Shown here: positions 1 to 11,798 of the stretch, one piece after another
Layout: each line of letters begins with the position of its first letter
Position numbering within the stretch: position 1 is the first letter of the stretch
Origin: Neurospora tetrasperma FGSC 2508
Lineage: Eukaryota > Ascomycota > Sordariomycetes > Sordariales > Sordariaceae
Direction: 5' to 3'
NCBI RefSeq assembly: GCF_000213175.1
Contig: NW_009799099.1
Coordinates: 5,458,367-5,509,861 of the forward strand
DNA length: 51,495 bases
Notes under the pieces: model-generated
Told to the model about the DNA's origin: nothing
The model's database searches: none
The model's input: the letters and a program-made list of their open reading frames with translations, nothing else
Translations under genes and position numbers: made by a program

Positions 1-339
1 AGTAGTTGAACGCTGACGTTCACCAAGAAAAGAAGAGAGAAAACATGACTGGTGAGTGTACATGGTGGTATGTAAGACCTGCCTGGCATATCGTTGATGG
101 TATAAGCAAAACAAAAGGGAACCTCCAAAAGCAGCAGCGGGAAAGAGACTTCAAATGATCAACCCAGGAGGACAGAGAAGAGCAACAACTACAGCAAGCC
201 GGACGAAACTTTCCAGAAGTGACCAGCCTTTGCCCAACAAGCACACGCATGCGCACACTCACACGAACCACGTTAGCTATGCGGCCCAAGGCGTTGAAGC
301 CCATGCCTCTCGACTTACTCCGTCCCCGGAGCCAAAACA
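1..339. other. 3' flank of the Sel1-type gene, no gene seen
   Basis: This stretch lies downstream of the stop codon of the large minus-strand gene and probably carries its 3' UTR. Open frames here overlap each other on both strands, are short and look compositionally random (His/Thr-rich from CACA runs). I see no RNA gene or repeat of note. Confidence 0.5.
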
Positions 340-3300
340 TCAACGCATTTGCTGCGCCATAAAAGTCTTCGCCAACTCATCCCCTCCACTCTCTGCTGCT
401 CCCATCCAGTGGATAGCCAAGCACATCAATGCCGGGTCGCTCCTGACATCGCCCATTCCCATTCCCGCAAATCTGGCGCTCTCATCCGAACTGCTTCCAC
501 CGGCACCAGATCTTCCACCACCGCCACCGTACTTGTCAATAACAGCTTGCTTGAATACCTCCCGGGGCTTGCTCAGCGGCAGAGTGGTCCGCTCGACCAG
601 CTCAGGGTTGGACAGGTAAAAGATAGCCAGCTCGCGCTGCGCAGTGGGATCGCCTTCCTTGGCCGTGATGGTCCACATGCGTGCAGCGTCGGCGAGAGAG
701 TGAGTGGTGAGAGGAAGCGGGGATGGCGGCGAGTTGAACGGGGACGATGGATTGTCGGCTGTGGGTGTTTGCGTGCCGCTTGGCTCTTCTCCTGCTCCGC
801 TGCCCGCCCGGTGGTCGTATGCATCGTTGCGAGTCGTCGTGAAGTTCTTAACTACCTCGTCTGCGACTTCAACCATTGTCCGGCAGACTTCTTGCTTGAG
901 ACTGAGTGCGGCAAGTCCGGCGTCCCAGAACGCTTTGCCTCGTTCTGTCTTGTCAAGCATGGTGGGAGAGACAAAGGCGGCGATGAACTGCAAGTCGCGG
1001 AAGAGTGTTTTGGGACGCATAGATGAATCACGGAAGAGCTTCTGTAGGACATTGGCGATGGCATCCGTGTTGGCAGGGTACACCGACACAACGGAGCGCG
1101 TGTCGGCTTCTCGTCCGCCGCCCGGCACTCTACCACTATGCCCATGACTGCCTGAAAAGGCCGGAGCTTGCATGAGCGCGTGAGAACGCCGCTCCTTGAA
1201 GCTGTCAATCGCGTCGTCGATAGGCTGCGATCGGGTTTGGGCCCCGTGCTCCTCGGTGGTCGAAGATGCAGAGCCGGGATCAGACCGCGCCCAGGCCAAT
1301 CGAGAGCGCCGGGATCCCGAATTCAGGGATGCGCTGATCAAGTGTTGGAGCTCATGAAGGGCATTGAGCTTAACATATGGGTTGGGATGCACGCAGAACA
1401 TCCGCAAGAGTCTCTGGTAGGACTTCATGAATGGGAAATCAGGCATTGCTTCCTTCTTTCCGTCGCGGTTAGACCGCTGTCCGGATAAGGGCTCGTTAGG
1501 GGCAGTATTCTCGTTTCCGTGAACACTGCCCGAGCCACCTGCTTCGGCAACAGGATTTTGTGTCTCGGATGCTCCCTTTTCGCTTACTCCATCGCGGAGG
1601 TCGGTGTAGCTCTTCTTCCTTTCAAGGATCCGCTGCTTGAGGCCACCTTTGCCGGCGGACTTGCGCTTCTCCTTGCCCAGGGCCTCACGGTTGCGGCGCT
1701 GAATGGCTTCTCGGCGATCAATACAATCCTGGCCTAGACCTTCAAACCACGCGTCCGTTTCCGAACCGCGAGAGAATACCAGGTTACCAAGATCGGAGAG
1801 AATAAGACTGGTAAGCGTCTGGCGGAGTTCGCCGAGGAAGCGAGCCTTCTCCTCTGACTGGCGCTGCTGGAAGACAGTTTCGCTGGAAGATGACACTGAG
1901 GCGCCAGACCGACCTATCGAGTGCTGAGAGTTGGACGGGAGAGTGTGATGATTGGGAGGGTTGAAGGAGCCAGAGAAGTTGGTTATGCTCGTGGTTGGCG
2001 ACTGAGCCCTGGACGTAACGGTACTCGGGGATGTAGGCCGGCGGTGGAAGGGTGACCAGAACGTCTCTCGAGAATCGATCTGATGCACCGGGGATGATGC
2101 ACCGAAGTAGTCCGAGCCGTCAATCTCGGAAATCGCAGTGCTGGCTCGTGAATAGCTGAAGCGGCTAGAAGAATCGAAGGACAACTGACTCAAATTATGA
2201 CCAGACAAAGCTCGCAGATTGGTGTTGGATGACCGGCCCCGCATTCCCGGGGTGAATCTCCTTTCAGGGTCGCTAATCACACTGATGGAGTCATCCCACG
2301 AGACCGACTGGGTGTCGAAGTCTCGGTCACGGCGACTGACCTGCTTGCTCTCGAGGTTTCGCCTATCCCGCGTGAAAAGTTCACTGGACCATAGAACCGG
2401 TCCGTCGACAATGCTATCACCGAGCAGTTTGTTGATACAACTATCAACCTCACAGCAGAAGCGATGGATTCTCTCCTCCCCGCAACAGAAGTTTTCAACC
2501 TCATACTGTTGCAGCCACCTGGCAGTTTTCTCTGCCTGCTCGTCACGGAGCTTGTTAGGTCCACCTTGCTCTTCGGGCGCCGCGAGGATGTCCAAGACCT
2601 GGGATTCGGTCTTGAAGAGGTAGCTGGAAGCTGGGCCACGTTGCATCCTGCTTTTGACTCGCTGGAACGAATTCCAACGGTGAGGCATGCCCATGGTTTT
2701 GAGGGCGACTGCAACATTTCGTGATTCGTCATAAGGTGCGGAGTTGCGTACGTCGGTAACGTACCACATCTTGTTACGAAGGGCACGAAGCCGGCGCATC
2801 ATTGAATCTATAAGACCCTCGGCGCGCTCCTGGCTCTGCTTCAGCCAGATAAGCCATGCATCGTATTCTTCAATAGCGGCGGCGGACTTGCGGATCGAGT
2901 CTCGTGGGCCACGGGAGAAGATGTTGAGCAATGTTGAGAACCCATCCTTGCGCAGAGACTCGGATGTAAGGGCGTTGAGCTGTTGGAGTGTCCTCCAGTA
3001 TAGGTGGGCGTTGACAAAATCAGATTGTGCTCGTGATTGGGAGGATGCGGCTGTTAGCATGGCGATAAGGAGTGACGTGGGTTCCGCGGCCTCTGGTAAC
3101 TCTTTCCCCTTGCCATTTCCCCGGCTGGAAGTGTCCGACAGACTGCTGGTAACACTCGGGGTTCGTGAACGACAGCTATTGTATGGATTCCGGCTGCCCA
3201 TATTATTGGCCATCCGGTTTTTGGACCTGTATTTCTTGAGTGTCGATGCTCGGTTGCTAAAGGTTTGCTTTCGCGTGCCACTGCTCTCCAAATTCTGAGG

Positions 3301-5658
3301 AATCTCATATTCCTGAACCAACTTCAGGATCGCGTCTCGAAGTTGGTGATAGTCGTGGTACAGTGTCGGCCGTTCGTTGTCAGTCTCGTCAGTTTCGCTA
3401 TCGGTGTTAGAAGTAGTGGCCTCTTCATCGACCTCATCATCGGGATCGAAGGTCATGTGCGTTGAAAGTTGGCTGCCGTTGCCAGAGATAAACAAAACCG
3501 CCCAGCGCTCAGCGCAAGGGTGACAGGAGCCGTTTAACACGTCCTGTCCGAGGACCTGAGACATTTCATGCAAGGCGAGACGAAGACGGTACCCGTCATC
3601 CTCGTAGTTGACCGAAGAACTTGGGGCGCTTGAAGCCGGAGGAGAGTAACCGGGCCCTTCCTCGAGAAGGGGCTCGCGGGATGTTGTTATATCGCTGGTT
3701 ATCGAGCCGGCACTGGTGCTGACAATTGACAAGGCGTCGAACTGCGTGCTAGGGGCTGTCCTCACAGACATGGGTTGAGATACCACAGAGAAGTTGGACA
3801 CAGACGGCGCCCCAGAACGGCGGCCTCCAGAGTGAACTGAAGCTGGTCTTCGATCTGGGAAGAGGGCGTTGGCAATGGTAGCGAAATCGGCGGGGCTAAC
3901 GACCAGATACGGATGAACTTCTGCTGTTTCTCGAAGGGACGTGATGGATCGAGCGGGCAAGAGGCGGGTCTTGGGCTGATACTTTGTGTTTCTGAACCGG
4001 TTCTGTATGTTCTCAATGTGCCCTCGGATCTTGGGTGGGATCGACACCGGGGTTTTGCTATGGAGCATGTCAATAACGAGTTTTTGTGCATTCATGGCAA
4101 CGGATTTGAGAATCTTCTGTCGCCCATATTCAGTGATGTGATAGTCCGCCATCATCCCATAGGCCTCTGGGTGGATGATGACTCCGAGCAGCCAGGTGGA
4201 AAACAAGAATTTGGCCACAAGCCACTTGCGGGTCGCTTCGAGGTATTTCTTTTCCAGGCATTTGATGATTTCGTTCCCTAGCTCGATAAGTCCCTCGGGG
4301 ATACCGGTGTTGTCTTCATCGTCAATGACCTCGAACAGCTCATCCACAGCTTTGGCATAAAACTCCTCCGCGGCAATCTGATCCTTGGAACTCCAATCCG
4401 ATATATTGAACCGGGTTCCATGTTGGTCTTCGGCTCGGTCGAGCAGAAAGGCTCCTTCCTCAAGGATCTTCATAAGATACCATTCCATGTTGGATTTTCC
4501 GGACCAGCCGCGCATGGAAACCCAAACATTGCAGATGGACATGACAGTCTGTTCACTGCCAGTGGCCGGGTTGGAAATCAACCGGGCGCAGACGTTCGCC
4601 CAGATCGACGTCCTGCGCTGGTCCTCAGCGCTGTCGGGACCTGCAGAGTTAGCAAAGCAAGTGTATATCAAGGCCGACATGGGATCGTGTCTCTGGAAGG
4701 ATAAAAGCCGCTCGATGGCGCTTCTTTCCTGGGCCGACTGCCGATTGGCGCCCACTGCACTCGAGGAGCTACTGAAGGTAGAGCCAACAGCACTCGAAGA
4801 GCCCGACATACCCGAAGTACCACGACCAGCTGGTCGGCTGTGATACGGAAGGACCGACTCAATTGGCTCCATGGTCTGATGGAACTTTGTCAGCGCCGCC
4901 AGTTCGGTGCTTTTCAAGGAACTGATTCTTGTTGCCAGATAGTCGGGATTCGTTCTGATTTGGTTTAGAACACCCAACAAAGCCTCTCGCGACTCAGAAG
5001 ACAGCTCGTTGAGGAAGCATGGAACACTCCCTGGTGCTGGGGTGGTGCCCGCAATTGATCCCGTGGGTGTGTCAACGCTCTCGGTTGACGTGAGACCTGG
5101 CGCCTGCGCCAATTCCATATCGGGCTCGAGCATGGCATATCGACGGGTTTCGTCGCAACTCTTGCGGACGTCGATGATTGCATTGTACAAGGATGCAAAC
5201 GTCTTCTTGTCGTCTCCACGGAAGCAATCCACCAGGCTGCGATGGGCCATCTCACCAGACCTCATGAGACGGGCAGAAAGTGCCGTCGAAATAAGGTTCC
5301 TTTGCAGGCGAATCCTTGTGTTTGCGCGCTTGCGCTCCTGGTACTTGGACAGGCGAACAACATGGGCCAGCTCCTCCAAGGTTGTTCCTTCACTTTCTGG
5401 GCTCCAAAAGGGCTGGGTATAAAGTGAAACATCAGACAACAACGGGCGCGGGAACTTGAGTTTGGCCGGTTTCTCATCCGACAAGGACAAAGAGGCGGTT
5501 GCAATATTGGTGTTGAGACTGTCGGATGAGTCCTTGGGAGTAGGGGCTGGCGACGGCTCTGTGCCCTGGTCGATGGTGGGCATGGGACGGATGGGAAGAG
5601 TGGTAGGCATCTGCAGACCAGGTCCGCGCCTAGACAGGTCGTCGTGACGGCGGCTCAT
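340..5658 (-). CDS. Large Sel1-repeat-like protein, 1772 aa, function unknown
   Basis: This is an uninterrupted reading frame of 1773 codons. The frame stays open to 5724 only through a GTG codon, so I start at the first ATG (5656-5658), which has a good fungal context (CAAACATGAG). The protein has long Ser/Pro/Gly-rich disordered stretches between helical blocks. One block near residues 475-520 (FLFSTWLLGVIIHPEAYG region) faintly resembles the end of a RasGAP-type helical domain; that is only an impression. Near residue 1400 is a conserved-looking helical segment (FMKSYQRLLRMFCVHPNPYV). The last ~115 residues resemble Sel1/TPR-like repeats: MWTITAKEGDPTAQRELAIFYLS and then ALMCLAIHWMGAAESGGDELAK. 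Sel1 repeats usually mediate protein-protein contacts, as in chitin synthase activators or ERAD adaptors, but overall length and order match neither. It is probably a fungal signalling or scaffold protein; the exact role is unknown. It is preceded by an exceptionally long non-coding upstream region. Confidence 0.85.
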   Translation of the reverse strand: MSRRHDDLSRRGPGLQMPTTLPIRPMPTIDQGTEPSPAPTPKDSSDSLNTNIATASLSLSDEKPAKLKFPRPLLSDVSLYTQPFWSPESEGTTLEELAHVVRLSKYQERKRANTRIRLQRNLISTALSARLMRSGEMAHRSLVDCFRGDDKKTFASLYNAIIDVRKSCDETRRYAMLEPDMELAQAPGLTSTESVDTPTGSIAGTTPAPGSVPCFLNELSSESREALLGVLNQIRTNPDYLATRISSLKSTELAALTKFHQTMEPIESVLPYHSRPAGRGTSGMSGSSSAVGSTFSSSSSAVGANRQSAQERSAIERLLSFQRHDPMSALIYTCFANSAGPDSAEDQRRTSIWANVCARLISNPATGSEQTVMSICNVWVSMRGWSGKSNMEWYLMKILEEGAFLLDRAEDQHGTRFNISDWSSKDQIAAEEFYAKAVDELFEVIDDEDNTGIPEGLIELGNEIIKCLEKKYLEATRKWLVAKFLFSTWLLGVIIHPEAYGMMADYHITEYGRQKILKSVAMNAQKLVIDMLHSKTPVSIPPKIRGHIENIQNRFRNTKYQPKTRLLPARSITSLRETAEVHPYLVVSPADFATIANALFPDRRPASVHSGGRRSGAPSVSNFSVVSQPMSVRTAPSTQFDALSIVSTSAGSITSDITTSREPLLEEGPGYSPPASSAPSSSVNYEDDGYRLRLALHEMSQVLGQDVLNGSCHPCAERWAVLFISGNGSQLSTHMTFDPDDEVDEEATTSNTDSETDETDNERPTLYHDYHQLRDAILKLVQEYEIPQNLESSGTRKQTFSNRASTLKKYRSKNRMANNMGSRNPYNSCRSRTPSVTSSLSDTSSRGNGKGKELPEAAEPTSLLIAMLTAASSQSRAQSDFVNAHLYWRTLQQLNALTSESLRKDGFSTLLNIFSRGPRDSIRKSAAAIEEYDAWLIWLKQSQERAEGLIDSMMRRLRALRNKMWYVTDVRNSAPYDESRNVAVALKTMGMPHRWNSFQRVKSRMQRGPASSYLFKTESQVLDILAAPEEQGGPNKLRDEQAEKTARWLQQYEVENFCCGEERIHRFCCEVDSCINKLLGDSIVDGPVLWSSELFTRDRRNLESKQVSRRDRDFDTQSVSWDDSISVISDPERRFTPGMRGRSSNTNLRALSGHNLSQLSFDSSSRFSYSRASTAISEIDGSDYFGASSPVHQIDSRETFWSPFHRRPTSPSTVTSRAQSPTTSITNFSGSFNPPNHHTLPSNSQHSIGRSGASVSSSSETVFQQRQSEEKARFLGELRQTLTSLILSDLGNLVFSRGSETDAWFEGLGQDCIDRREAIQRRNREALGKEKRKSAGKGGLKQRILERKKSYTDLRDGVSEKGASETQNPVAEAGGSGSVHGNENTAPNEPLSGQRSNRDGKKEAMPDFPFMKSYQRLLRMFCVHPNPYVKLNALHELQHLISASLNSGSRRSRLAWARSDPGSASSTTEEHGAQTRSQPIDDAIDSFKERRSHALMQAPAFSGSHGHSGRVPGGGREADTRSVVSVYPANTDAIANVLQKLFRDSSMRPKTLFRDLQFIAAFVSPTMLDKTERGKAFWDAGLAALSLKQEVCRTMVEVADEVVKNFTTTRNDAYDHRAGSGAGEEPSGTQTPTADNPSSPFNSPPSPLPLTTHSLADAARMWTITAKEGDPTAQRELAIFYLSNPELVERTTLPLSKPREVFKQAVIDKYGGGGGRSGAGGSSSDESARFAGMGMGDVRSDPALMCLAIHWMGAAESGGDELAKTFMAQQMR

Positions 5659-7772
5659 GTTTGCGTCTTTGGCCGCGCGAGACGGGCTCTTGGTTCGATG
5701 TGCTCGTGAGTGCAAGGCGTCCACATGACTCTCCGAAGATGGCGGAATTGGCGACCTCGACGTTGCCGGAGGAGACCGGTCTGGGGATGGAGCTACTCGT
5801 GAGAAGGACGTGGGTTAGCGCAACGGGACTAGAGAGCTCAACCTTGGGGAATGATCCTCTGGTTTCCCCGACATACGCAGCGACGATTGAACGTTGGTGG
5901 GCGAAGAAAGAGAGCGCTGCATGGATATCATAATGGGGCCATGCAATAAGGGATCCAAGTGGTCGACCATGTACTACCGACGACGGCGGAGGTTGGCGTT
6001 CCAATAACAGCGACGGGGGTGCTCGGTTCGGCTCGACAAGGCGCTAAGATATTGGATGAGATATCAACGGATGGGAGCTGGACCACCTTCGGCTTGGAAC
6101 GTTTTTTGTTTTGGGGCATCAAAGATGGGTATAACAGTTCATGTTTTCATGAAGACTAAGAAAAGGATATGTAGGTATATCTGTCTTGAGAACGGGAACA
6201 AGGCGAGCCCTGGCCGTGCGTGGTTGATGTCGCAAACCGAGAGACGATCTAACAAGTGAGCAGGGATAGAGGTCCGCACCCGAGGAGAGGGGGGGTAGGC
6301 AAGGTTGATTCCGTCAGCTGTGAGGTCCAGTCGAGAATACGCAATGGATGTTTGAGTGACGGACAGCGAGCCCGGAGTTTTGTTGCCCTGATGGTTATGG
6401 TCTTTGACCGATTCCTGGGGTTGAGTCGGGACTTGACGACCTGAAGTGAAGAGTCAAGAGGGCTCAACAACCTAATGGTCCTCGCCTTGCCTTGCCCTGG
6501 TAACAGGGACGGGGAGCTGTTGATGGTCTCGCCTCAAACCAGGCACGCAAGGTGAATCAGAACCAAGCTGCAAGAGGAAAGGAATGCTGATCGGTTGCTA
6601 GGAAAAGTTCTGACACCACACCATGCCCTGATGGCCCTGGTCGATATGGCTCTCTGAGGCTTAGCCGGATGGATCCTCAGGGGGAGAGTACGATCCGAAA
6701 GACCCAACCTAACTGAAGCAGGCGAAGGGCAAGGAACGGGACTGGAGTCCCGTCGGGCACGAGGACGGCTGGGACGGAGACGGGATGGTCGACAGCGACA
6801 GCAACAGCGCGACGCTTTGCGACTGACAGGGCAGGTGGACACAGGGCAACGGACAGCGGTTATAACAGGGCGAGCAAGTCTTGTGGATCCTCCCGGCGGT
6901 TATGTACCCAGGTCGTCGACTAGGTTGGGGGTGGAAGGATTCCCTCTTTGGGTTGGGCGGGAAGAGTGGAAGTATAGTGTAAAATAAAACAAGTGGTGAT
7001 GATGTTTGTCTTGGTTAAGTTGTCTCCCTCAGGTCTGTCTCTGCTCACAACAACCTGCAAGTTGCCATCATGTGGATGAGACGGATATCGGGTTTTCATG
7101 TACTTACACAATCCATCCCACCGAACTGGAAAGACTGAGTGAGAGCCGATGAGAGCGCAACATGAGAGAGGTGACGGACGGGAGGGAGCTGGTGTGTCTC
7201 GTCGCACCCTGGCCGGCCTGGCGCCTCTGCCTTGCTGCCGTGAACTCAAGATGATCACGGTGACTTTGAGCGATGTACCGGACGTGGGGTAAGGGACGGA
7301 TAGCCCAGTCCATCAGGCGGCCCACTTATTTACTAGTTGGGTTTGGCGGCTGGGAAATGCGGGACACACTTTGGAGCAGCTCCCCTCGTGCCTGCAAGTT
7401 TGGAGTCATGCCTTGTGAGGTTGGAGATTGGTGGATTTCCTTGACATTCAGCGCATGTTTCTCTGCCACGCTACAATCCCTGTCTCTTCCTTTTTTTTTT
7501 TCTTTTTTTTTTTTTTCCCCATCTCGTGAAGCTCTTGTTGTCCAGGTTCCCCTCCAGACAAGGAATCATGGTTCAATATCAGATTTCGTAAATCGATATC
7601 AGAAAGGGTATAGCTCAGCAAACGGGCTTCATTCGACGCCCAGAGACAGTTTCAGTTGTCCATGCCGCCCGCAACTGCACGCACCTCTCCTTCCTCATTT
7701 CAGTCCTGCATCTTCATTTCAAATTTCTCAGTTCTTTCCCCCCTCCCCCACTTGCACTTGCATGTGTCAGGA

Positions 7773-7814
7773 CAAAAGAAAGAAAGAAAGAAAGAACGAA
7801 AGAAAGAAAGAAAG
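7773..7814. repeat. GAAA tetranucleotide microsatellite
   Basis: Ten or so GAAA units, with one unit changed to GAAC, in intergenic DNA just after a pyrimidine-rich tract. Confidence 0.9.
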
Positions 7815-9349
7815 AGCTACGGGTTGAGGCTCCCCTTCCGCCCAGTCCCCTCCTCCTCTCTCCTCCATTGCCCCGCTTCCACTCACCCACTTCTTTCCCT
7901 TTTTTCGGGCCCGACATGTGCCTGACGTGATTTGCCCTCGTATCGTTCGCGCTTGCGTTGACGCTTGCGCTTGTCCCTCTGGCTTTTTCGGTCTGCTTGC
8001 TTCGGATGCTTTCCATCAAATGTGGATGTCGTGGACACAAGATATTACTCTTCCTTCCGTTGGATGGACGGACACCGTTGCCGCCAGTCATGCTGAGTGA
8101 GCTGAATGGACGAGATGGAGTCCCATGACAAACACTGAGCGCGCGACTTTGATAGCGACAGACGTTCAGCTTCCAATCGCCGTCTTCAGCTTGGTCCGTC
8201 ATCCCCTCTTGCCTGTCCAAGCGCCGCAAAAACATAATTTTCCATGACGCATATCCACGGATCACGCATCACCGGTCGAGATAATATGCGGAAGAATCCT
8301 GCTATGGACATCCATCTGCTCTTTTCCTGCTGTGCCTGACGACTGCGGGATGAGTGCCCAATCTCATCAGTATCAGCTTGTCATGGCTTCAAAGGCATGG
8401 ATGGCATGGCTTCATCCGAGTCCACCGCTTTTCTTGTCCTCTCTTCCTTCTTGTCGTTTCTTGCCTCCAACTCGTCAGCTTTTTCATGCTTTTCCACCGC
8501 CCCTTCACCAGACTCGGGCTCATCCCTCCGAAATGCAGCCATCAGTTTCCGTGGGGAGCAAAATGTCCTGTCCGAGCTTAGTACCAAAAAGTCATGATTC
8601 ATGATATGGTTACGAGGTGACGGAACACCGGCCACACTGCCAGCTCATACTACACTACTCCTCCAAACTATTGACATGCGCAGTTACAGTCTGGTGCTCG
8701 GCGTTGATCCCCTCAGTCACGTACATACATACATATCAAGGAGTCAAGCAAGGATGGAGGAAATATGTATCCAGATCCCCGACATCCCAATTCCAGATGG
8801 TGACGGCTGTGTTGAATCACACTTTTCCCACTTACATATGTACAGACATGTCTCCCGGCTATATCAATACTTAGTGTACAAGGCTTGCCTTATACCTTCC
8901 CTCTCCGGCGTCTCTGTTATCATGTTTGCCTCGTCCTATTGTTTCGCTCCAAACCCCCCTTTTCGGGTCTCGCTTGCTCTCATGGACAAGGCATGAGGTG
9001 CCCTTGGATAATGCTATAGGCCACACGCTGAGCATGTACACAGCCTGCTGAGCTGGCCTTGCATTTTCGCCCCCCCGCCCTTTTGCATCTCCCACGGCTT
9101 CCCATTGCTTGGGCCCGGCTCTTGGCAACCTGGCCGTCAAATCGTCCAATGCCAGTCGTCCACGATCCAAGACCACCCCAGGAGCCTGCTTTTGGCCTCT
9201 TTCGGAAGCAGGTACCTGAAGCATGTACTCCCCACCCAAAAGACTCACTAGAGATACTTTGGGCTACATACCGACCTGGGAACAAGCGTCGTGAACATGC
9301 CCGGTCTGGTTGCCAACTCACACCACCCACACCCACACACGTAAAAGTT

Positions 9350-9383
9350 CACCACCACCACCACCACCACCACCACCACCACC
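9350..9383. repeat. CAC trinucleotide microsatellite
   Basis: Eleven CAC units in intergenic DNA. In one plus frame they read as a poly-histidine run and in another as poly-proline, which creates spurious reading frames. Confidence 0.9.
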
Positions 9384-11798
9384 GCGGTCACCACCCTCTC
9401 AGACGGCCTCACAGTCCAATCACATGTTCTCGTTATGCCCGCTTGATCCTGCCACGGCTTGTCTCTGCCGCCGGTATATCAAAATCCTCCGATAGTTATA
9501 TCTTTATTTTTGTCTGGAATGACACTTTCCGTCCCTCCAAGCCAAGCTTGGACGATCGGCCAATGCCGCCAGTGGTGGCATTGTTGAGCGCCATCCCAGG
9601 GTAAATTCTTTCCTTTCATAATGCCGGACATTAAAACACGCAACACGAGGCGAGGCAAGGCCGCATACTGCGCACCATCGCGGCGGTGATCCGGCCGGCA
9701 GATGGACGACAAGTCAACAAAAGGGTCCAACAACACGGCCGGCGCTTGTGGCTCCACTCCCCAACATCGATCCGTCTGGGTCGGACAAGCTCCCGTCTGT
9801 GTGTTCGGGTCTCTTTTTCCATCCCAGAGACATATCAGAGGGTCCTGCTGTGCGAGGATTCTTGCTTCGCCGCACCTTTTTGGGTGGTGCGGTTGTGCAA
9901 CCCCTGTGCTGTCTTTCTGTGACGGCCCAGATCCCGCACTCATCCACACCTGGAAGTTCATGATGGTGGCTTCCAAAGCTCCTCCGTTGCGGAGGTCTTG
10001 GGGCTCTCTCCAATTCCCCAGCCACGCCGCGCCGATACCACGCCGGCCGAGTCTGGTCCCGGGCCACGCACCACGTACCTTAGTCAGGCACGCACCTTTA
10101 CCGCCAGTTTCGTGACGACGTTCCATCCCGAGCCCATAAGCATGTGGCGCATAGGGGTTTAGTCCCTACCTTAGTCCAGCACTTCTGCACGTCAGACTCC
10201 TCATCTCGTCCCACTTTGTGGGCAGCATGGAAATGTTGCCGGGTCCCAGCTTCGACGGCGCAATGAAGACGCTTTCATTGGTGATAGCTGTGTTATATAG
10301 GCCTCCCAGCCGCCTTTCAAGCCTTTTGATACGACTTCATCCCCCTTTTCTCGTCCGGGGTTCCTCCTACGTGGCTCACTCACCACCGTTCATTATCCCC
10401 AGACCGCTGCTTCGAGGTTACCAACAGGGTTATAACCCGCATACGCATACGCATACATCTCGTGCGCTTGCTTTGCTCGTCGGGAGGGATGAAGCTGCCT
10501 TTGGGTAGCGAAGCGCTCAGTCGGCTTGAAACCGCGCAAGAGCCGAGAAACTGGGAGGCAGGTACCATGCTAGCTTGTTTGTGCCTGAACGTGGGCAGAG
10601 TTGCCTTGCCACGCCCGTCGTTTCATGCTGCCGGAGGTAAAGTGGGTGCTCGGCCCCCTCCAAAGACGAAGCAATCAAGGCAGCGGCGGGATTCAGTTCG
10701 ATCTATCAGAGATGTTTGCCCTGCTGGATAATGACAGGTACCCGTCTGTTTCCTGATAAGTCATTTACTAACGGCAACAGGTTTAGGGCTTGGTCATACA
10801 AACACAAACCCACATACGACCTACATTAAGTACGTGAAGCATGTCTCAAGACGGAAGGACGACAACAAATATGTCTCAGGCGCGAATATGCCAGCGAAGA
10901 ACGATCTACGTCTCAGTGTGCACATTGTGCTCCCGGGCTACCTCGTCAACTCGTCTACGCCCTTCCCAGTTTGCGGCTTCATGGGCATCGTGGAAAACGA
11001 CTAGTTAGTCCGTGAATCCAGTTTGGGTTAGAGATGGTCGTTCAAGCGCGCACACGCCCGCGTGCTGTGCCACGTTGTCACGGATATGTCCGATGACTCC
11101 TTCTTCACAAGTCAGAGGGAGAATTGGGAAAAGAGCGATGCCGTGCCTCGGTGACAGTCCTACCAGCCACAAAAGCTTACATGCACCCACATTCATGGAG
11201 CTTCACCTTCCACCACACCTTGCCAACTAGCAACTCTGCCAGCTAGGCTAGCTAGCCAGTGCTCTCCGCTCGCCTTACCTGAGCAATTGGCCAACGAGAT
11301 GATTGCGCGAATCCTGGGAAACACAGGGCGAATCCTACACACTCCTCCCGAGACAATCCCGGCGGGTCTGCTCATCCCGTTTGGTCGTGTTAGCCGATTT
11401 TCAAGCATAGAGCTGGTCGTTGACGTTTTTCGATAGCCTTCTTCTCCAGATCCTCATCTTCCAAGGTCTACGTGGACTAGTGCCTCATCTGCGCCAGTTG
11501 ACAAGAGTTGTTACTTTCACGGACGCGCAGCTCATACTAGCTAAGTAGCAAGCCAGAAAATCGCGTGGACCCAAACCTCACAGTATCACTCCATGTCTGC
11601 TTTCTTGCTGTGTGTCGTTGTGTAAGGTAGCTGTGTGTAAGCTACGTTTTGTGCTACGTACACCTCATCGGGAACACAGCATCCATTGTTCTAGCTTTGG
11701 AAGTTGGTTCGGGTAAGTTTGGACCCGGCCGGAAGGTTTGACGGGGTTGGGGCTGTTAGAGCAACAAGCTGGGCAGGTTGGAGAAGGGTTGGGGGGGG

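Larger units (their letters stand above)
5659..11798. other. Long intergenic region upstream of the Sel1-type gene
   Basis: About 6.1 kb up to the assembly gap contains no frame I can defend. The longest frames (for example minus 9479-10126 and plus 9059-9604) have odd composition, non-ATG starts or are created by repeats. It holds a T/C-rich tract near 7490-7517, a GAAA microsatellite at 7773-7814 and a CAC triplet array at 9350-9383. The part nearest 5658 should contain the promoter and 5' UTR of the large gene. It may also hold unannotated non-coding transcripts, which sequence alone cannot show. Confidence 0.5.

Noticed and set aside
8381-8602. 73-codon minus-strand frame with a charged, protein-like C-terminus
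   Set aside because: It has an ATG, but a frame on the opposite strand is equally open, there is no domain, and it lies alone in the gene desert. Transcript evidence would be needed.
9059-9604. Plus-strand frame with a poly-His run
   Set aside because: The run is a CAC microsatellite; the rest has no coding character.
9479-10126. 215-codon minus-strand frame
   Set aside because: Trp/Gly/Arg/Cys-scattered composition with no domain and overlapping frames on both strands, typical of GC-rich non-coding DNA.
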